64,000 nt of DNA from Aldehydirespirator sp028819505 (GCA_965207755.1 OZ242297.1:3224001-3288000), one strand, 5' to 3'. Positions 32,872 to 41,815 are shown, counted from the stretch's first letter. Program-made: numbers and translations. The notes: generated by a model not told the origin, from the letters alone.

Positions 32872-33300
32872 GTGCTGGTCGACGCCAACCTGCTGCTCTA
32901 CGCCACCGATCACTCGTCACTGCACTACGAAGCGTCCAGGCGATGGCTGGAGACGGTGCTCCAGCGCAACCGCCGAGTGGGGTTCCCGTGGCAGTCCATC
33001 GGCGCGTTCCTGCGGGTCAGCACCAACCCGCGCGTGTTCGCAAGACCGATCACCAGCGCCCAGGCCTGGAGCCAGGTGCATCGATGGCTGGACGCGCCTC
33101 CGGCGTGGATCCCGCCCGCCACCGAGCGCACCGCCGCCGTTCTGGGCGAGCTGATCGTCACGCATCACGTCACGGCCAACCTCGTTCCTGACGCCATGCT
33201 GGCTGCGCTCGCCATCGAGAACGGCTTGACCATCATGAGCGCCGACACCGACTTCGCCCGCTTCGGCGAGGCCCGCTGGGAGAACCCCTTGGCCGGGTGA
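32872..33300 (+). CDS. vapC: PIN-domain toxin (VapC-like)
   Basis: A ribonuclease-type PIN protein of 142 residues, GTG start. Acidic active-site residues are seen in MLVDANLLLYA, in LVPDAMLAALAIENG and in SADTDFARF. The pattern HYEASRRWLE with FLRVSTNPRVF is typical of the VapC group that often pairs with RHH antitoxins. Target RNA unknown. Confidence 0.85.
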   Translation: MLVDANLLLYATDHSSLHYEASRRWLETVLQRNRRVGFPWQSIGAFLRVSTNPRVFARPITSAQAWSQVHRWLDAPPAWIPPATERTAAVLGELIVTHHVTANLVPDAMLAALAIENGLTIMSADTDFARFGEARWENPLAG

Positions 33301-33689
33301 CGTTGCGTTCATCCACACGGCCTCCTTGCCGGCCGGGGAGGGTCGGGCGCCGCGATGTGCGCGGCCATCGTCACCAGATGCACCGGGAACCGTCGGGCGG
33401 CGCCACCATCAGGGCGGCTGCAAGCGCGACGACTGTCCAAGCTCTGCTTCTCCATGATCAGGCCTCCCGGCAGACGGCTTCGCCGTTGGCTCAGGGCTCC
33501 TCTATCCGAGGCACTGGGAGCCACCCGGCAGCGTCTGCTGCGGCTGTCAGACAGCGCGCCCGGTGGGCGTCATGTCGCTCCTGGTGTCGCAGTCGCACGC
33601 CGTGGTTGTGGGTTCGGATGAGGTTCACGTCCTTTTCCCACGCCCCGCAAAGCCATGCCATAGCCCACCGCGCCGGGTGCCGACGCTCA
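33301..33689. other. intergenic stretch without recognised content
   Basis: Between the VapBC pair and the second antitoxin. The open frames crossing it have no family pattern. It may be the remnant of an inserted gene, but nothing identifiable remains. Confidence 0.4.
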
Positions 33690-33707
33690 CATATGGGATA
33701 CCATATG
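33690..33707 (+). promoter_or_regulatory. palindromic operator over the antitoxin promoter
   Basis: CATATGG-GATA-CCATATG is a perfect 7-bp-arm palindrome. TACCAT (33699-33704) inside it lies 6 nt before ATG 33711 and is the likely -10, so the antitoxin would repress a leaderless promoter. Confidence 0.6.
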
Positions 33708-33710
33708 GTC

Positions 33711-33956
33711 ATGGCTCGACGAGAGGTACTGGTGCAACTCGATGACGACCTGGTCGGCCAGCTTGACGAGATCGCTCGGACTCGGGGTACCAGCCGTTCC
33801 GCGCTGTTGCGAGAGGGCGCGTTGGCCGTGATCCATGCCAACGAGCGGGCGGCGGCCGATCGACGCCTGGTCGACGCGTACCGCCGCCAGCCCGAGGATC
33901 CTGCGTTGATCGAGTCCGCGGCGCGCCTCGCCTCCCGCACAGTGCCTGAGTGGTAG
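33711..33956 (+). CDS. Ribbon-helix-helix antitoxin, partner of a broken MazF
   Basis: An 81-residue protein with MARREVLVQLDDDLVGQLDEIA (ribbon and helix 1) and GTSRSALLREGALAVI (helix 2). The C-terminal tail is polar, as in MazE/CopG antitoxins. Its stop overlaps the GTG of the following mazF-like frame (7 bp). With the toxin inactivated, this may be an orphan antitoxin. Confidence 0.8.
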   Translation: MARREVLVQLDDDLVGQLDEIARTRGTSRSALLREGALAVIHANERAAADRRLVDAYRRQPEDPALIESAARLASRTVPEW

Positions 33957-34241
33957 CCCGAGGCGAGATCTACTGGGCCGACCTTGGCGAGCCCGCGGGG
34001 CGACGGCCGGTCTGCGTCCTCACCAGAGACGCCGCCGCAGGCGTGCGCACCGCCGTCACCTGCGCGCCCAATAACACGCACAGTGAGGGGCATCGACTCG
34101 GAGGTGCCCATCGGATCCGACCAGGGTCTCCCCGAACCGTGCGTCATCAACTGCGAAGGACAGCCTAGTTGGGGGCGTCTTCCGGATCCTTCAGAGAATT
34201 CGAGAGGATGCCATTCGACCAGAATGAGAGCACAGCGTTGA
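33950..34241 (+). pseudogene. mazF-like toxin gene, frameshifted and 3'-truncated
   Basis: The first frame gives VVARGEIYWADLGEPAGRRP and VCVLTRDAA, the canonical MazF start. Near 34070 (GCGCCCAATAAC) the family sequence moves to the next frame: ITRTVRGIDSEVPIGSDQGL then PEPCVINCE, consistent with a single inserted C. After CVINCE the rest of MazF (the Leu/Lys-rich final helices) is missing and the frame runs into unrelated sequence that overlaps, antisense, the small membrane ORF at 34165. Confidence 0.75.
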
Positions 34242-34320
34242 CGATTGCGGGAACGAGCACGGATGTCCCTCGCGCAAGTACTGCCGCGCCAATCGCGAGT
34301 GCAATGAACAGGAGTCGCAT
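34165..34320 (-). CDS. 51-residue putative membrane protein downstream of nuoN
   Basis: Starts ATG 34320, 7 nt after the nuoN stop, and ends TAG at 34165. One N-terminal membrane helix (LLFIALAIGAAVLARG) and a second hydrophobic stretch (VLVPAIVNAVLSFW) are followed by a polar tail. It could be a small accessory membrane protein co-translated with nuoN, or chance coding between nuoN and the truncated mazF. No family recognised. Confidence 0.4.
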   Translation of the reverse strand: MRLLFIALAIGAAVLARGTSVLVPAIVNAVLSFWSNGILSNSLKDPEDAPN

Positions 34321-34327
34321 CTGCTGG

Positions 34328-35851
34328 TCAGCCGGGGAAGGCGGCCACCAGGGTTACGTCGGTGAAGTGGCCTACCCATTGGGGGAGGATGCCGAAGGCT
34401 AGGGTCGCTGCGCCGGTCAGGACCAGGGCGGCTGTTACTGAGGTGGGGGTCTTAATGGGGGTGGTTATGTCGAAGCCAGCGGACTCCGGTGGGGTTTCTG
34501 CCCACATGTGGCTCGCGATGCGGGCGTAGTAGTAGAGCGCGATCACCGAGTTGATGGCCACTATCACGCCAAGGGCCACTCCCCAGGCCGTTCCCGGGGA
34601 GATCAGGGCCAGCACGATCTCGAACTTGGCGAACCAGCCGCCCAATGGCGGGATGCCGGCCAGGGCCATCAGGAAGATCGTCATGGCCACGGCCAGGCCC
34701 GGCGAGTAGCGGAACAGGCCCTTGTAGGTGTCGATCTCGGCCGAGGCGGTGCGGCGGGCCACCGCGATGACCACTGCGAAGGCCCCCAGGTTCATGGCCG
34801 CGTAGATGGCGAGGTACGTGACCACCGACGACAGGGCGTCGTCGGCCGTCGCCAGGGACTCCCCCGCCACCGCCAGCGGGGCCAGCATGTAGCCGGCCTG
34901 GGCCACCCCCGAGTAGGCCAGCAGCCGCACCAGGTTGGTCTGGCGCAGCGCCATCAGGTTGCCGCCGAACATCGACGCCGCGGCCAGGACCCACATCAGC
35001 GGCTGGTACACGTCGGCCCGCCCCCAGAAGCCCACGAACACCAGGCTCAGCAGGGCCACGAACCCGGCCGCCTTCGACGCCACCGACAGGAACGCGGTCA
35101 CCGGCGTGGGCGCGCCCTCGTAGGTGTCGGGCGCCCAGGTGTGGAACGGGAACGCCGACACCTTGAAGCCGAAGCCGACAACCACGAAGATCACGCCCAG
35201 CGTCACCACCGCCAGCGGCGCGCCGTCTCCCGAGACGGCCGCGTCGATGTCGACCAGCATGGTGGAGCCGGCCGCCCCGTACAGCAGCGACATGCCGTAG
35301 AGCAGCACCGCCGAGGCGAACACCCCCATCAGGTAGTACTTGAGCCCGGCCTCGTTGCTGCGCAGGTCCCGCTTGCGCCACGTGGCCATCAGGTAGGCCG
35401 GGATCGACAGCAGCTCGAGGGCCACGAAGATGGTCACCAGATCGCGGGCCGAGGCCATCACCACCATGCCCAGCACCGCGGACAGCAGCATCTGGTAGTA
35501 CTCATTCTCCCAGTAGTCGCCCTCGGCGATGTAGTTGGTGGACAGCAGCACCACTACGTAACCGGCCAGCAGGAACACGGCCTTCATCACCAGCGAGTAG
35601 TCGTCGACGACGTACGCCCCCCAGAAGGTGGATCGGTCGGCGCCGTCCCAGGCCAGGGTCAGCACCGGCACCATCGAGGCCAGCAGCCCGAACGACGCCA
35701 GCGCGGACACCACCGCCCGCCCCCGCTCCAGCCAGACGATGTCGACCAGGGTCAGCAGGGCCCCGAAGCCGAGCAGGGTGAGCTCGGGCGCTATCGCGTG
35801 CCAGTCGATCGCGGGCCGCTCGAAGGCCAGGGTCAGGACCGAGCCCAGCAT
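34328..35851 (-). CDS. nuoN: NADH-quinone oxidoreductase subunit N (first copy)
   Basis: 507 residues, about 14 membrane helices, antiporter-like proton channel of complex I. Diagnostic stretches: LELLSIPAYLMATW (helix 5 Glu), FGFKVSAFPFHTWAPDTYEGAPTPVTAFLSVASKAAG split over several turns, and LAYSGVAQAGYML. Last standard gene of the interrupted nuo operon. A 4-copy hairpin array separates it from nuoM by 327 bp, a long gap for this operon. Confidence 0.95.
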   Translation of the reverse strand: MLGSVLTLAFERPAIDWHAIAPELTLLGFGALLTLVDIVWLERGRAVVSALASFGLLASMVPVLTLAWDGADRSTFWGAYVVDDYSLVMKAVFLLAGYVVVLLSTNYIAEGDYWENEYYQMLLSAVLGMVVMASARDLVTIFVALELLSIPAYLMATWRKRDLRSNEAGLKYYLMGVFASAVLLYGMSLLYGAAGSTMLVDIDAAVSGDGAPLAVVTLGVIFVVVGFGFKVSAFPFHTWAPDTYEGAPTPVTAFLSVASKAAGFVALLSLVFVGFWGRADVYQPLMWVLAAASMFGGNLMALRQTNLVRLLAYSGVAQAGYMLAPLAVAGESLATADDALSSVVTYLAIYAAMNLGAFAVVIAVARRTASAEIDTYKGLFRYSPGLAVAMTIFLMALAGIPPLGGWFAKFEIVLALISPGTAWGVALGVIVAINSVIALYYYARIASHMWAETPPESAGFDITTPIKTPTSVTAALVLTGAATLAFGILPQWVGHFTDVTLVAAFPG

Positions 35852-35885
35852 CAGCTCCTAGCCCCCTGATCCGTCGCAAGCCGAT

Positions 35886-36142
35886 TTGGCAGCAGAATGC
35901 ACGCATACCGTGCAAAACGCTGCCAATTCCCGCGGCTCATCCCCGACGCCGACCGAACTGGCAGCAGAATGCACGCATACCGTGCAAAACGCTGCCAATT
36001 CCCGCGGCTCATCCCCGACGCCGACCGAACTGGCAGCAGAATGCACGCATACCGTGCAAAACGCTGCCAATTCCCGCGGCTCATCCCCGACGCCGACCGA
36101 ACTGGCAGCAGAATGCACGCATACCGTGCAAAACGCTGCCAA
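35886..36142. repeat. 4 x 72-bp hairpin array between nuoM and nuoN
   Basis: Four copies at 35886, 35958, 36030 and 36102 with exact 72-bp period; only the outermost bases differ. Each holds a 41-bp palindrome: TTGGCAGC, internal loop AGAA, TGCACG, loop CATAC, CGTGCA, internal loop AAAC, GCTGCCAA (first base C in copies 2-4). A 31-bp linker rich in CG follows. In RNA each unit would form a 14-pair hairpin with a symmetric internal loop, giving four identical hairpins in the nuo transcript. Confidence 0.95.
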
Positions 36143-36178
36143 TTCCGGGAGAGGGCGGGGATGAGGCGCATCAGGGCG

Positions 36179-37726
36179 TCAGCCTCCGTTCGCCAGCAGG
36201 CCGACCACCGCCGGGTCGGTCACGTCGAAGATCAGTCCCGGCAGCAGGCCGAACAGCAGGATCCCGACCAGCAGGGGCGCCCAGGCGATCCACTCGGTGC
36301 GGGTCACGTCGACGATGTCGTCGCTGCCGGCGAACTCCTCGCGGGGAGCGCCCATAGCGGTGCGCTGCAACAGCCACAGCAGGTAGCCCGCAGCCAGCAC
36401 CGTCCCGACCGCGGCCACCACCATGTAGGTCCGGAACGTCTCGACCGGCAGGCCCTCCGCCGGCGAGTAGGCCGACAGGATGGCCGGGAACTCGCCCCAG
36501 AAGCCGGCCAGGCCGGGCAGGCCCAGCGACGCCATCGAGCAGAACCCCAGGATCCAGCCCATCCGGGGCGCCTGGACCAGCATCCCGCCGAGCCGGCGGA
36601 TCTCGAGGGTGTGGTAGCGCTCCTTCACCGAGCCGGCCAGGAAGAACAGCATCCCGGTGATGATCCCGTGGGCGACCATCCCGAAGATGGCGGCGTTGAT
36701 CCCGAAGTCGGTGAGGGTGGCGATCCCGAGCATCACGAAGCCCATGTGGGCCACCGACGAGAAGGCGATCAGGCGCTTCATGTCGGTCTGGGCCAGGCAT
36801 CCCAGAGCGCCGTAGATGATGCCGATCACCGCCAGCAGGCCGATCCACGGCGCCCACGCCTCGGCCCCCTCCGGCAGCATGGGCACCGCGATGCGCACGA
36901 AACCGTAGGTGCCGAGCTTCAGGAGCACGGCGGCCAGGATCACCGACCCCACCGTGGGCGCCTCGGTGTGCGCGTCGGGCAGCCAGGTGTGGAACGGGAA
37001 CATCGGCACCTTCACCCCGAAGCCGATGAACATTCCGGCGAAGATCCAGATCTGGGTGGCGCCCAGGATGCCGGCGCCGGCCACGTCGGTCAGCGCCCGC
37101 ATGTCGAAGGTGCGCAGCGACTCGCCGGTGGCCGGGTCGGTCGACAGGAAGAACAGCGCCAGGAACGACAGCAGCATCAGCGCCGACCCGAACAGGGTGA
37201 ACAGGAAGAACTTGATGGAGGCGTAGCGCCGGTTCTCGCCGCCCCACACTGCGATCATGAAGAACATGGGCAGCAGCACGACCTCGAAGAACACGAAGAA
37301 CAGGATCAGGTCCTGGGCCACGAAGGTGCCCACCATCCCCGTCTCGAGGATGAGCATCAGGATGAAGAACGCCTTGGGGTTGCCGGGCTCGGGTATGTGG
37401 TCCCACGAGTAGATGACGCAAAGCGGCACCACCACCAGCGTCAGCGCCATGAGCGGCAGCGAGATCCCGTCCAGCCCCAGGATGTAGCGGCTGTTGATGA
37501 CCTCGATCCAGCGGGCGTCCACCACGTACTGGAGGGCCCCGGCGTTGCCGTAGTCGAAGTCGAGCATCAGCAGCCCGCCGATCACCATCGCGGCCAGCGA
37601 CGACAGCAGGGCCAGCTGCTTGAGCAGCTTCTCCTCGGCGGCCGGGACCGCCATCATCACCAGCGCCCCGACCAGCGGGACGAAGGTGACACCGGTCAGG
37701 CCCCAATCATTGAGAAAGTCGGTCAT
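36179..37726 (-). CDS. nuoM: NADH-quinone oxidoreductase subunit M (first copy)
   Basis: 515 residues, antiporter-like subunit. ILGLDGISLPLMALT, FFVFFEVVLLPMFFMI, then KVPMFPFHTWLPDAHTEAPT and LKLGTYGFVRIA are characteristic. Upstream lies element copy D (nuoL side), downstream the hairpin array. The Glu in FFEVVLLP and the Lys in GVKVPMFPF, needed for proton translocation, are present. Confidence 0.95.
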   Translation of the reverse strand: MTDFLNDWGLTGVTFVPLVGALVMMAVPAAEEKLLKQLALLSSLAAMVIGGLLMLDFDYGNAGALQYVVDARWIEVINSRYILGLDGISLPLMALTLVVVPLCVIYSWDHIPEPGNPKAFFILMLILETGMVGTFVAQDLILFFVFFEVVLLPMFFMIAVWGGENRRYASIKFFLFTLFGSALMLLSFLALFFLSTDPATGESLRTFDMRALTDVAGAGILGATQIWIFAGMFIGFGVKVPMFPFHTWLPDAHTEAPTVGSVILAAVLLKLGTYGFVRIAVPMLPEGAEAWAPWIGLLAVIGIIYGALGCLAQTDMKRLIAFSSVAHMGFVMLGIATLTDFGINAAIFGMVAHGIITGMLFFLAGSVKERYHTLEIRRLGGMLVQAPRMGWILGFCSMASLGLPGLAGFWGEFPAILSAYSPAEGLPVETFRTYMVVAAVGTVLAAGYLLWLLQRTAMGAPREEFAGSDDIVDVTRTEWIAWAPLLVGILLFGLLPGLIFDVTDPAVVGLLANGG

Positions 37727-37839
37727 GGTTCGGTCCTAGAGGCTCCTGGTTTCGGCGGGGGTTTCAGGGTCGGTCACGATCTCGGTCATGAAGGGACCGC
37801 GCGTGCAGGTGTCGGCTCTCGGCGGTGCAACGTGCTGTC

Positions 37840-37938
37840 TCCCGCTCTTGTTCGCTGCGCTCACGGGCCGCTCGGGCCACGGCCTCGCTCGATGTCTCCC
37901 GAAGATGCTCACGTATTGCTCCATTCCGCTCGGCCTCC
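37840..37938 (-). repeat. dispersed element, copy D
   Basis: Minus-strand reading: GGAGGCCGAGCGG, middle containing ATGGAGCAATACGTGAGCAT, then GAGGCCGTGGCCCGAGCGGC, CCGTGAGCGCAGCGAAC and AAGAGCGGGA. It begins 4 bp after the nuoL stop and points to nuoM. The middle resembles copy E. Confidence 0.85.
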
Positions 37939-37942
37939 GGGG

Positions 37943-40114
37943 TCAGATCGACAGCACGAGGATGAACACGCCCGCCAGCACGGTCGCAGCCGCGAACAGG
38001 ATGGCGGCGTACTGCTGGACCTTGCCGGTCTGCATGGTCCGCAGGCTCTCGCCGGCGCCGTCGGAGGCCCGTCCCGAGCCGTCGACGATGACGCGGTCGA
38101 TGAGGGTCTGGTCGACGTGGTCGTACACGGCCCGGCCCGCGGCCACCGACTGGCGGCCGGCCTCGTTGACGACGCCGTCGATGACACGCTGGTTCGACCA
38201 GTAGACGGCCCTGGCCAGGGGGCCCTTGACCGCCTTGACGATCACGCCGGTGTAGAGGTGGTCGAAGTAGTACTTGTTGACCAGCGCGGTGTGGACCGCC
38301 CTGGGCAGCCCGCCCCGCGACACCGGCCCGTCGTCGATCTCGGTCAGAGGCTCCCCTGCGGCCTCGGACCGGGCCTGCACGCCCTTGAAGTAGTAGCGCC
38401 AGGCCAGGCCGGCGCCGATGAGGGCCACCAGCACCGAGACGACGGCCAGCGACCAGCTCGGCTTGGCGTGGCCGATGGCCGGGAAGTAGGCCGCCACCGG
38501 CTCCACGTAGTGGCCGAAGCGCTCCTGCCACGCCGCGGGCCACAGCTGGAAGCCCTTGGGCATGTTGAACAGCCCGGACAGGGCCGCGAAGAAGGCCAGC
38601 ACGTACAGCGGCACCAGGATGCGGGGCCCGGATTCGTGGGGATGGCCGTGGCCCCGGTAGGTGCCGAAGAACGTGAGGTACACGACCCTGGTCATGTAGG
38701 CCGCGGTCACCGCCGCGCCCACCATGCCCATCACCAGCATGAGGGTGTAGCTGCCGTTGCCGTGGGTGCCGCCGAACAGGCCCCAGCCGCCGGTGCCGGC
38801 CAGGATCTCGTCCTTGGACCAGAACCCGGCCAGCGGGGGCAGGCCCATCAGCGCGACCGTGGCCACCAGGAACGTGCGGTAGGTGTGGGGCATGACCCTG
38901 CGGAGCCCGCCCATGTCGGTCTTCATGTCGAAGCTGTGCACGGCGTGGCTCACCGAGCCCGACCCCAGGAACAGGCACGCCTTGAAGAAGGCGTGGGTGA
39001 ACAGGTGGAACATGGCCGCGGTCCACGCGCCCACCCCGAGGGCCATCACCATGTAGCCGAGTTGGCTGACGGTGGAGTAGGCCAGCACCTTCTTGATGTC
39101 GTTCTGGGTGAACGCCAGCAGCCCGCCGAACAGCAGGGTGACCGCGCCGACCAGCGCCAGCACGTTGATGCTGGAGCCGGCGATCGACATCCCCTCCCAG
39201 AACACCGGGTAGAGGCGGGCCACCATGAAGATCCCGGCCACCACCATCGTGGCGGCGTGGATCAGCGCGGAGACAGGGGTGGGCCCGGCCATGGCGTCGG
39301 GCAGCCAGGTGTGCAGTATGAACTGGCCCGACTTGGACATCACCGCGGCCAGCAGGCACAGCGACGCCACCACCAGGGCCGTGTGGCTCACCTCGCCGGC
39401 GTTGATGCGCTCGGACAGGGTGAGGGTGTCGAAGGTGCGGCCCGCGGCGAAGAACAGGATCGACACGCCCACCAGCAGGCCGACGTCGCCGACCCGGTTG
39501 GTGAAGAAGGCCTTGAGGGCGGCGTCGGAGTTGGCCTTGTCCTCCCACCAGTGGCCGATCAGCACGAACGAGCACACACCGACCAGCTCCCAGCCGACGA
39601 TCATCTGCAGCAGGTTGTCGCTGAGGACGAAGAACAGCATCGCCGCGGTGAACAGGCTCAGGAAGGCGAAGAAGTGGGTGTAGCGGGCGTCGCCGGCCAC
39701 GTAGTCGGTGCTGTAGACGTGCACCAGCAGCGACACCGCGGTCACCACGAACAGCATCATCACCGACAGGCCGTCGAGCAGGATGCCCGCGTCGTGGGTG
39801 ACGCCGCCCCAATCGAGCCAGCCCACCGTGCGATGCACGGCCTGGACACCCTCGTGGGCCTCGTCGCGATGGCCGATCCAGGTGATCGCCGCCCCGAGCG
39901 ACAGCACGAACGAGCCGGCCACCGCGGCGACCCCGAGTGCGGAGCCCTTGCTCCGCATGCGCTTGCCGAACAGCAGGATCCCAGCGAACGACAGGGCGGG
40001 CAGCAGCGGCACCAGCCAGGCGAAGTCGAGGAAGAATCCGGCGCTGTCCACTGAGCTGGGCCCGTAGGCGACAGTCTCCTCGGCGGCGGCAAGCGCGGCG
40101 GCGAGCACGTTCAC
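37943..40114 (-). CDS. nuoL: NADH-quinone oxidoreductase subunit L (first copy)
   Basis: 723 residues with the long C-terminal lateral helix region (VNKYYFDHLYTGVIVKAVKG then a final membrane helix). Core motifs: MIVGWELVGVCSFVLIGHWW, FTNRVGDVGLL, FILHTWLPDAMAGPTPVSAL split by turns, and AYSTVSQLGYM. GTG 40114 is the start; translation from 40219 would include element-encoded MARAARERSEQERE and is unlikely to be real. Confidence 0.94.
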   Translation of the reverse strand: MNVLAAALAAAEETVAYGPSSVDSAGFFLDFAWLVPLLPALSFAGILLFGKRMRSKGSALGVAAVAGSFVLSLGAAITWIGHRDEAHEGVQAVHRTVGWLDWGGVTHDAGILLDGLSVMMLFVVTAVSLLVHVYSTDYVAGDARYTHFFAFLSLFTAAMLFFVLSDNLLQMIVGWELVGVCSFVLIGHWWEDKANSDAALKAFFTNRVGDVGLLVGVSILFFAAGRTFDTLTLSERINAGEVSHTALVVASLCLLAAVMSKSGQFILHTWLPDAMAGPTPVSALIHAATMVVAGIFMVARLYPVFWEGMSIAGSSINVLALVGAVTLLFGGLLAFTQNDIKKVLAYSTVSQLGYMVMALGVGAWTAAMFHLFTHAFFKACLFLGSGSVSHAVHSFDMKTDMGGLRRVMPHTYRTFLVATVALMGLPPLAGFWSKDEILAGTGGWGLFGGTHGNGSYTLMLVMGMVGAAVTAAYMTRVVYLTFFGTYRGHGHPHESGPRILVPLYVLAFFAALSGLFNMPKGFQLWPAAWQERFGHYVEPVAAYFPAIGHAKPSWSLAVVSVLVALIGAGLAWRYYFKGVQARSEAAGEPLTEIDDGPVSRGGLPRAVHTALVNKYYFDHLYTGVIVKAVKGPLARAVYWSNQRVIDGVVNEAGRQSVAAGRAVYDHVDQTLIDRVIVDGSGRASDGAGESLRTMQTGKVQQYAAILFAAATVLAGVFILVLSI

Positions 40115-40178
40115 GGCGGCCGGTCCCCTCAGAACCCGGGCGGGCAGTTGACGCCGCCTCGCGGTGCGGCGTGGTGTT

Positions 40179-40279
40179 TCCCGCTCTTGTTCGCTGCGCT
40201 CACGGGCCGCTCGGGCCACGGCCTCGCTGAGCGCTTCGCCAGCATGTTCATGTATCGCCTCCCACCCGCTCGGCCTCTA
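40179..40279 (-). repeat. dispersed element, copy E
   Basis: Starts at the nuoK stop (TAGAGGCCGAGCGG), middle with GGGAGGCGATACATGAACAT, tail GAGGCCGTGGCCCGAGCGGC then CCGTGAGCGCAGCGAAC and AAGAGCGGGA. It points to nuoL. The middle matches copy D in pattern (GGAG, ATAC, TGA, CAT). Confidence 0.88.
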
Positions 40280-40576
40280 GCCCTTGAGCAGATCGGCCTC
40301 GGTGAGGTCGATGCTTCGTCGGTTGCGGTAGATCAGCAGGACGATGGCCAGGCCGATGCCCACCTCGGCCGCGGCCACGGCGATCACGAACAGGGCGAAC
40401 ACCTCGCCGGCCACATGGTCGCGGAAGGCTCCGAACGCCACAAGGTTGATGTTCACCGAGTTGAGGATGATCTCGACCGACATCAGGACCATGATCCCGT
40501 TGCGGCGGGCCAGCACGCCGTACACGCCGATGCAGAACAGGATCGCGGCGAGCAGCAGGAACTGGTTGAGGATCAC
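40277..40576 (-). CDS. nuoK: NADH-quinone oxidoreductase subunit K
   Basis: A 99-residue protein with three membrane helices. GVYGVLARRNGIMVLMSVEIILNSVN and VIAVAAAEVGIGLAIVLLIYR carry the conserved buried Glu residues of NuoK. Its stop is part of element copy E. Normal length. Confidence 0.95.
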   Translation of the reverse strand: MILNQFLLLAAILFCIGVYGVLARRNGIMVLMSVEIILNSVNINLVAFGAFRDHVAGEVFALFVIAVAAAEVGIGLAIVLLIYRNRRSIDLTEADLLKG

Positions 40577-40683
40577 GGCTCGCCGCCTTCACGGACGGGC
40601 TCCGCCGAGCGGCGCGCGGCGACCCGGCACAGGACCGGCAGAGCGCGAGCAGGGCAACAGGACTGGGAGATCACGGCTGGCCC

Positions 40684-41223
40684 CTACTCCTTGCGGGCCA
40701 CGACGATGGCGCCGATCAGGGCGGCCAGCAGCAGCACCGACACCGCCTCGAAGGCCACAATGTACTGGCTGAAGATGGCGTCGGACACCGCCGCGAAGCG
40801 CTGGGGCTCGTCGATCACCACCCGGGTGTCGGAGTAGCTGTCGACGAGGGCGATGCCCATCACCACGGCCAGCAGCACGGCCACCAGACCGGCCATGAGC
40901 CGCTTCTCGCCCGCCACCGAGTCGTCGTCGCCCATCGAGGCCTTGGTGAGCATGATCCCGAACAGGAACAGCACGATGATGGCGCCGATGTAGACGAGCA
41001 CCTGGGTGACGGCCACGAACTCCGAGCCGAGCAGGATGAACTGGGCGGCCGCGCCGGCCAGAACCAGCACCAGCCACAGGGCAGCGTGCACGACGTTGCG
41101 GGTGGTCACGCACCGGATGGCGGACACGATCATCACCAGCGCGATCACGCCGAAGAAGACGTTCTGCGCGACGAACAGGTCGCCGCCCGCGGCGCCCGCG
41201 GCCAGCACGCCCGCCGGCGTCAT
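40684..41223 (-). CDS. nuoJ: NADH-quinone oxidoreductase subunit J
   Basis: A 179-residue membrane subunit. NVVHAALWLVLVLAGAAAQFILLGSEFVAVTQVLVY and VYIGAIIVLFLFGIMLT (given here in part) include the pi-bulge helix 3 pattern. A 107-bp gap before nuoK contains a short repeat of the GATCACGGCT junction but no gene. Confidence 0.94.
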   Translation of the reverse strand: MTPAGVLAAGAAGGDLFVAQNVFFGVIALVMIVSAIRCVTTRNVVHAALWLVLVLAGAAAQFILLGSEFVAVTQVLVYIGAIIVLFLFGIMLTKASMGDDDSVAGEKRLMAGLVAVLLAVVMGIALVDSYSDTRVVIDEPQRFAAVSDAIFSQYIVAFEAVSVLLLAALIGAIVVARKE

Positions 41224-41269
41224 GTCGGCGGCACCCCAGAGGTGCCCAGAGCGTCGCAGGCGACGGGGA

Positions 41270-41815
41270 TCATGCCGGCGGCACCTTGAGTTTCTTGGCC
41301 ACCGACCCCGACTCGTAGTCCTCGAAGTCGGGAACGGTCTCCATCCACTCGCTGAGCCGCTCCTTGTCGTGGAGCAGGTCGGCGATGCGGGGCTCGGAGA
41401 ACTCGTACTCGGGACTCCAGAAGAGCGCCTCGAAGGGGCACACGTCCACGCAGATGCCGCAGAACATGCACAGCGCGTAGTCGATGTCGAAACGGTCGAG
41501 GATGTTGACCTGGCGCGGCTTCCCGCCGGCGCGGCGGGGCGGGGCCTTCTCCTTGTGGCCCTCGATGTAGATGCACCAGTCGGGGCACTCCCGGGCGCAC
41601 AGCATGCAGGCGGTGCAGTTGCCCTCGTGCAGGGCGATCACGCCCCGGGCCCGGGTGGGGGGCGCCTCCTTCACATGGGGGTACTGCACCGTGGCCGCGC
41701 CCTTGGTGGGCGCCGGCACCAGCGTGCGCACGCCCCGCTTGGGGAACACCGTACGCACGATGGTTGAGCCGGTCACCACCAGCCCCTTGACCAGACCGGG
41801 CACCAGTGCCATCAC
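41270..41815 (-). CDS. nuoI: NADH-quinone oxidoreductase subunit I
   Basis: A 181-residue peripheral-arm protein with two 4Fe-4S motifs: CTACMLCARECP and CMFCGICVDVCP. It transfers electrons to NuoB. It is the first nuo gene after the inserted island; 177 bp upstream separate it from the Uma2 gene, so it may need its own promoter or read-through across about 5.7 kb of foreign genes. Confidence 0.95.
   Translation of the reverse strand: MMALVPGLVKGLVVTGSTIVRTVFPKRGVRTLVPAPTKGAATVQYPHVKEAPPTRARGVIALHEGNCTACMLCARECPDWCIYIEGHKEKAPPRRAGGKPRQVNILDRFDIDYALCMFCGICVDVCPFEALFWSPEYEFSEPRIADLLHDKERLSEWMETVPDFEDYESGSVAKKLKVPPA

Noticed and set aside
37736..37924. 62-residue minus-strand frame starting in dispersed-element copy D
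   Set aside because: Most of it is element sequence; no conservation can be shown and the spacing to nuoM gives no support.
35897..40054. 1385-residue open frame on the plus strand opposite nuoM, nuoL and the hairpin array
   Set aside because: It is a GC-codon shadow: rich in His, Gln, Arg and Gly with no domain pattern, antisense to two certain genes and crossing the repeats without stops because 72 is a multiple of three.
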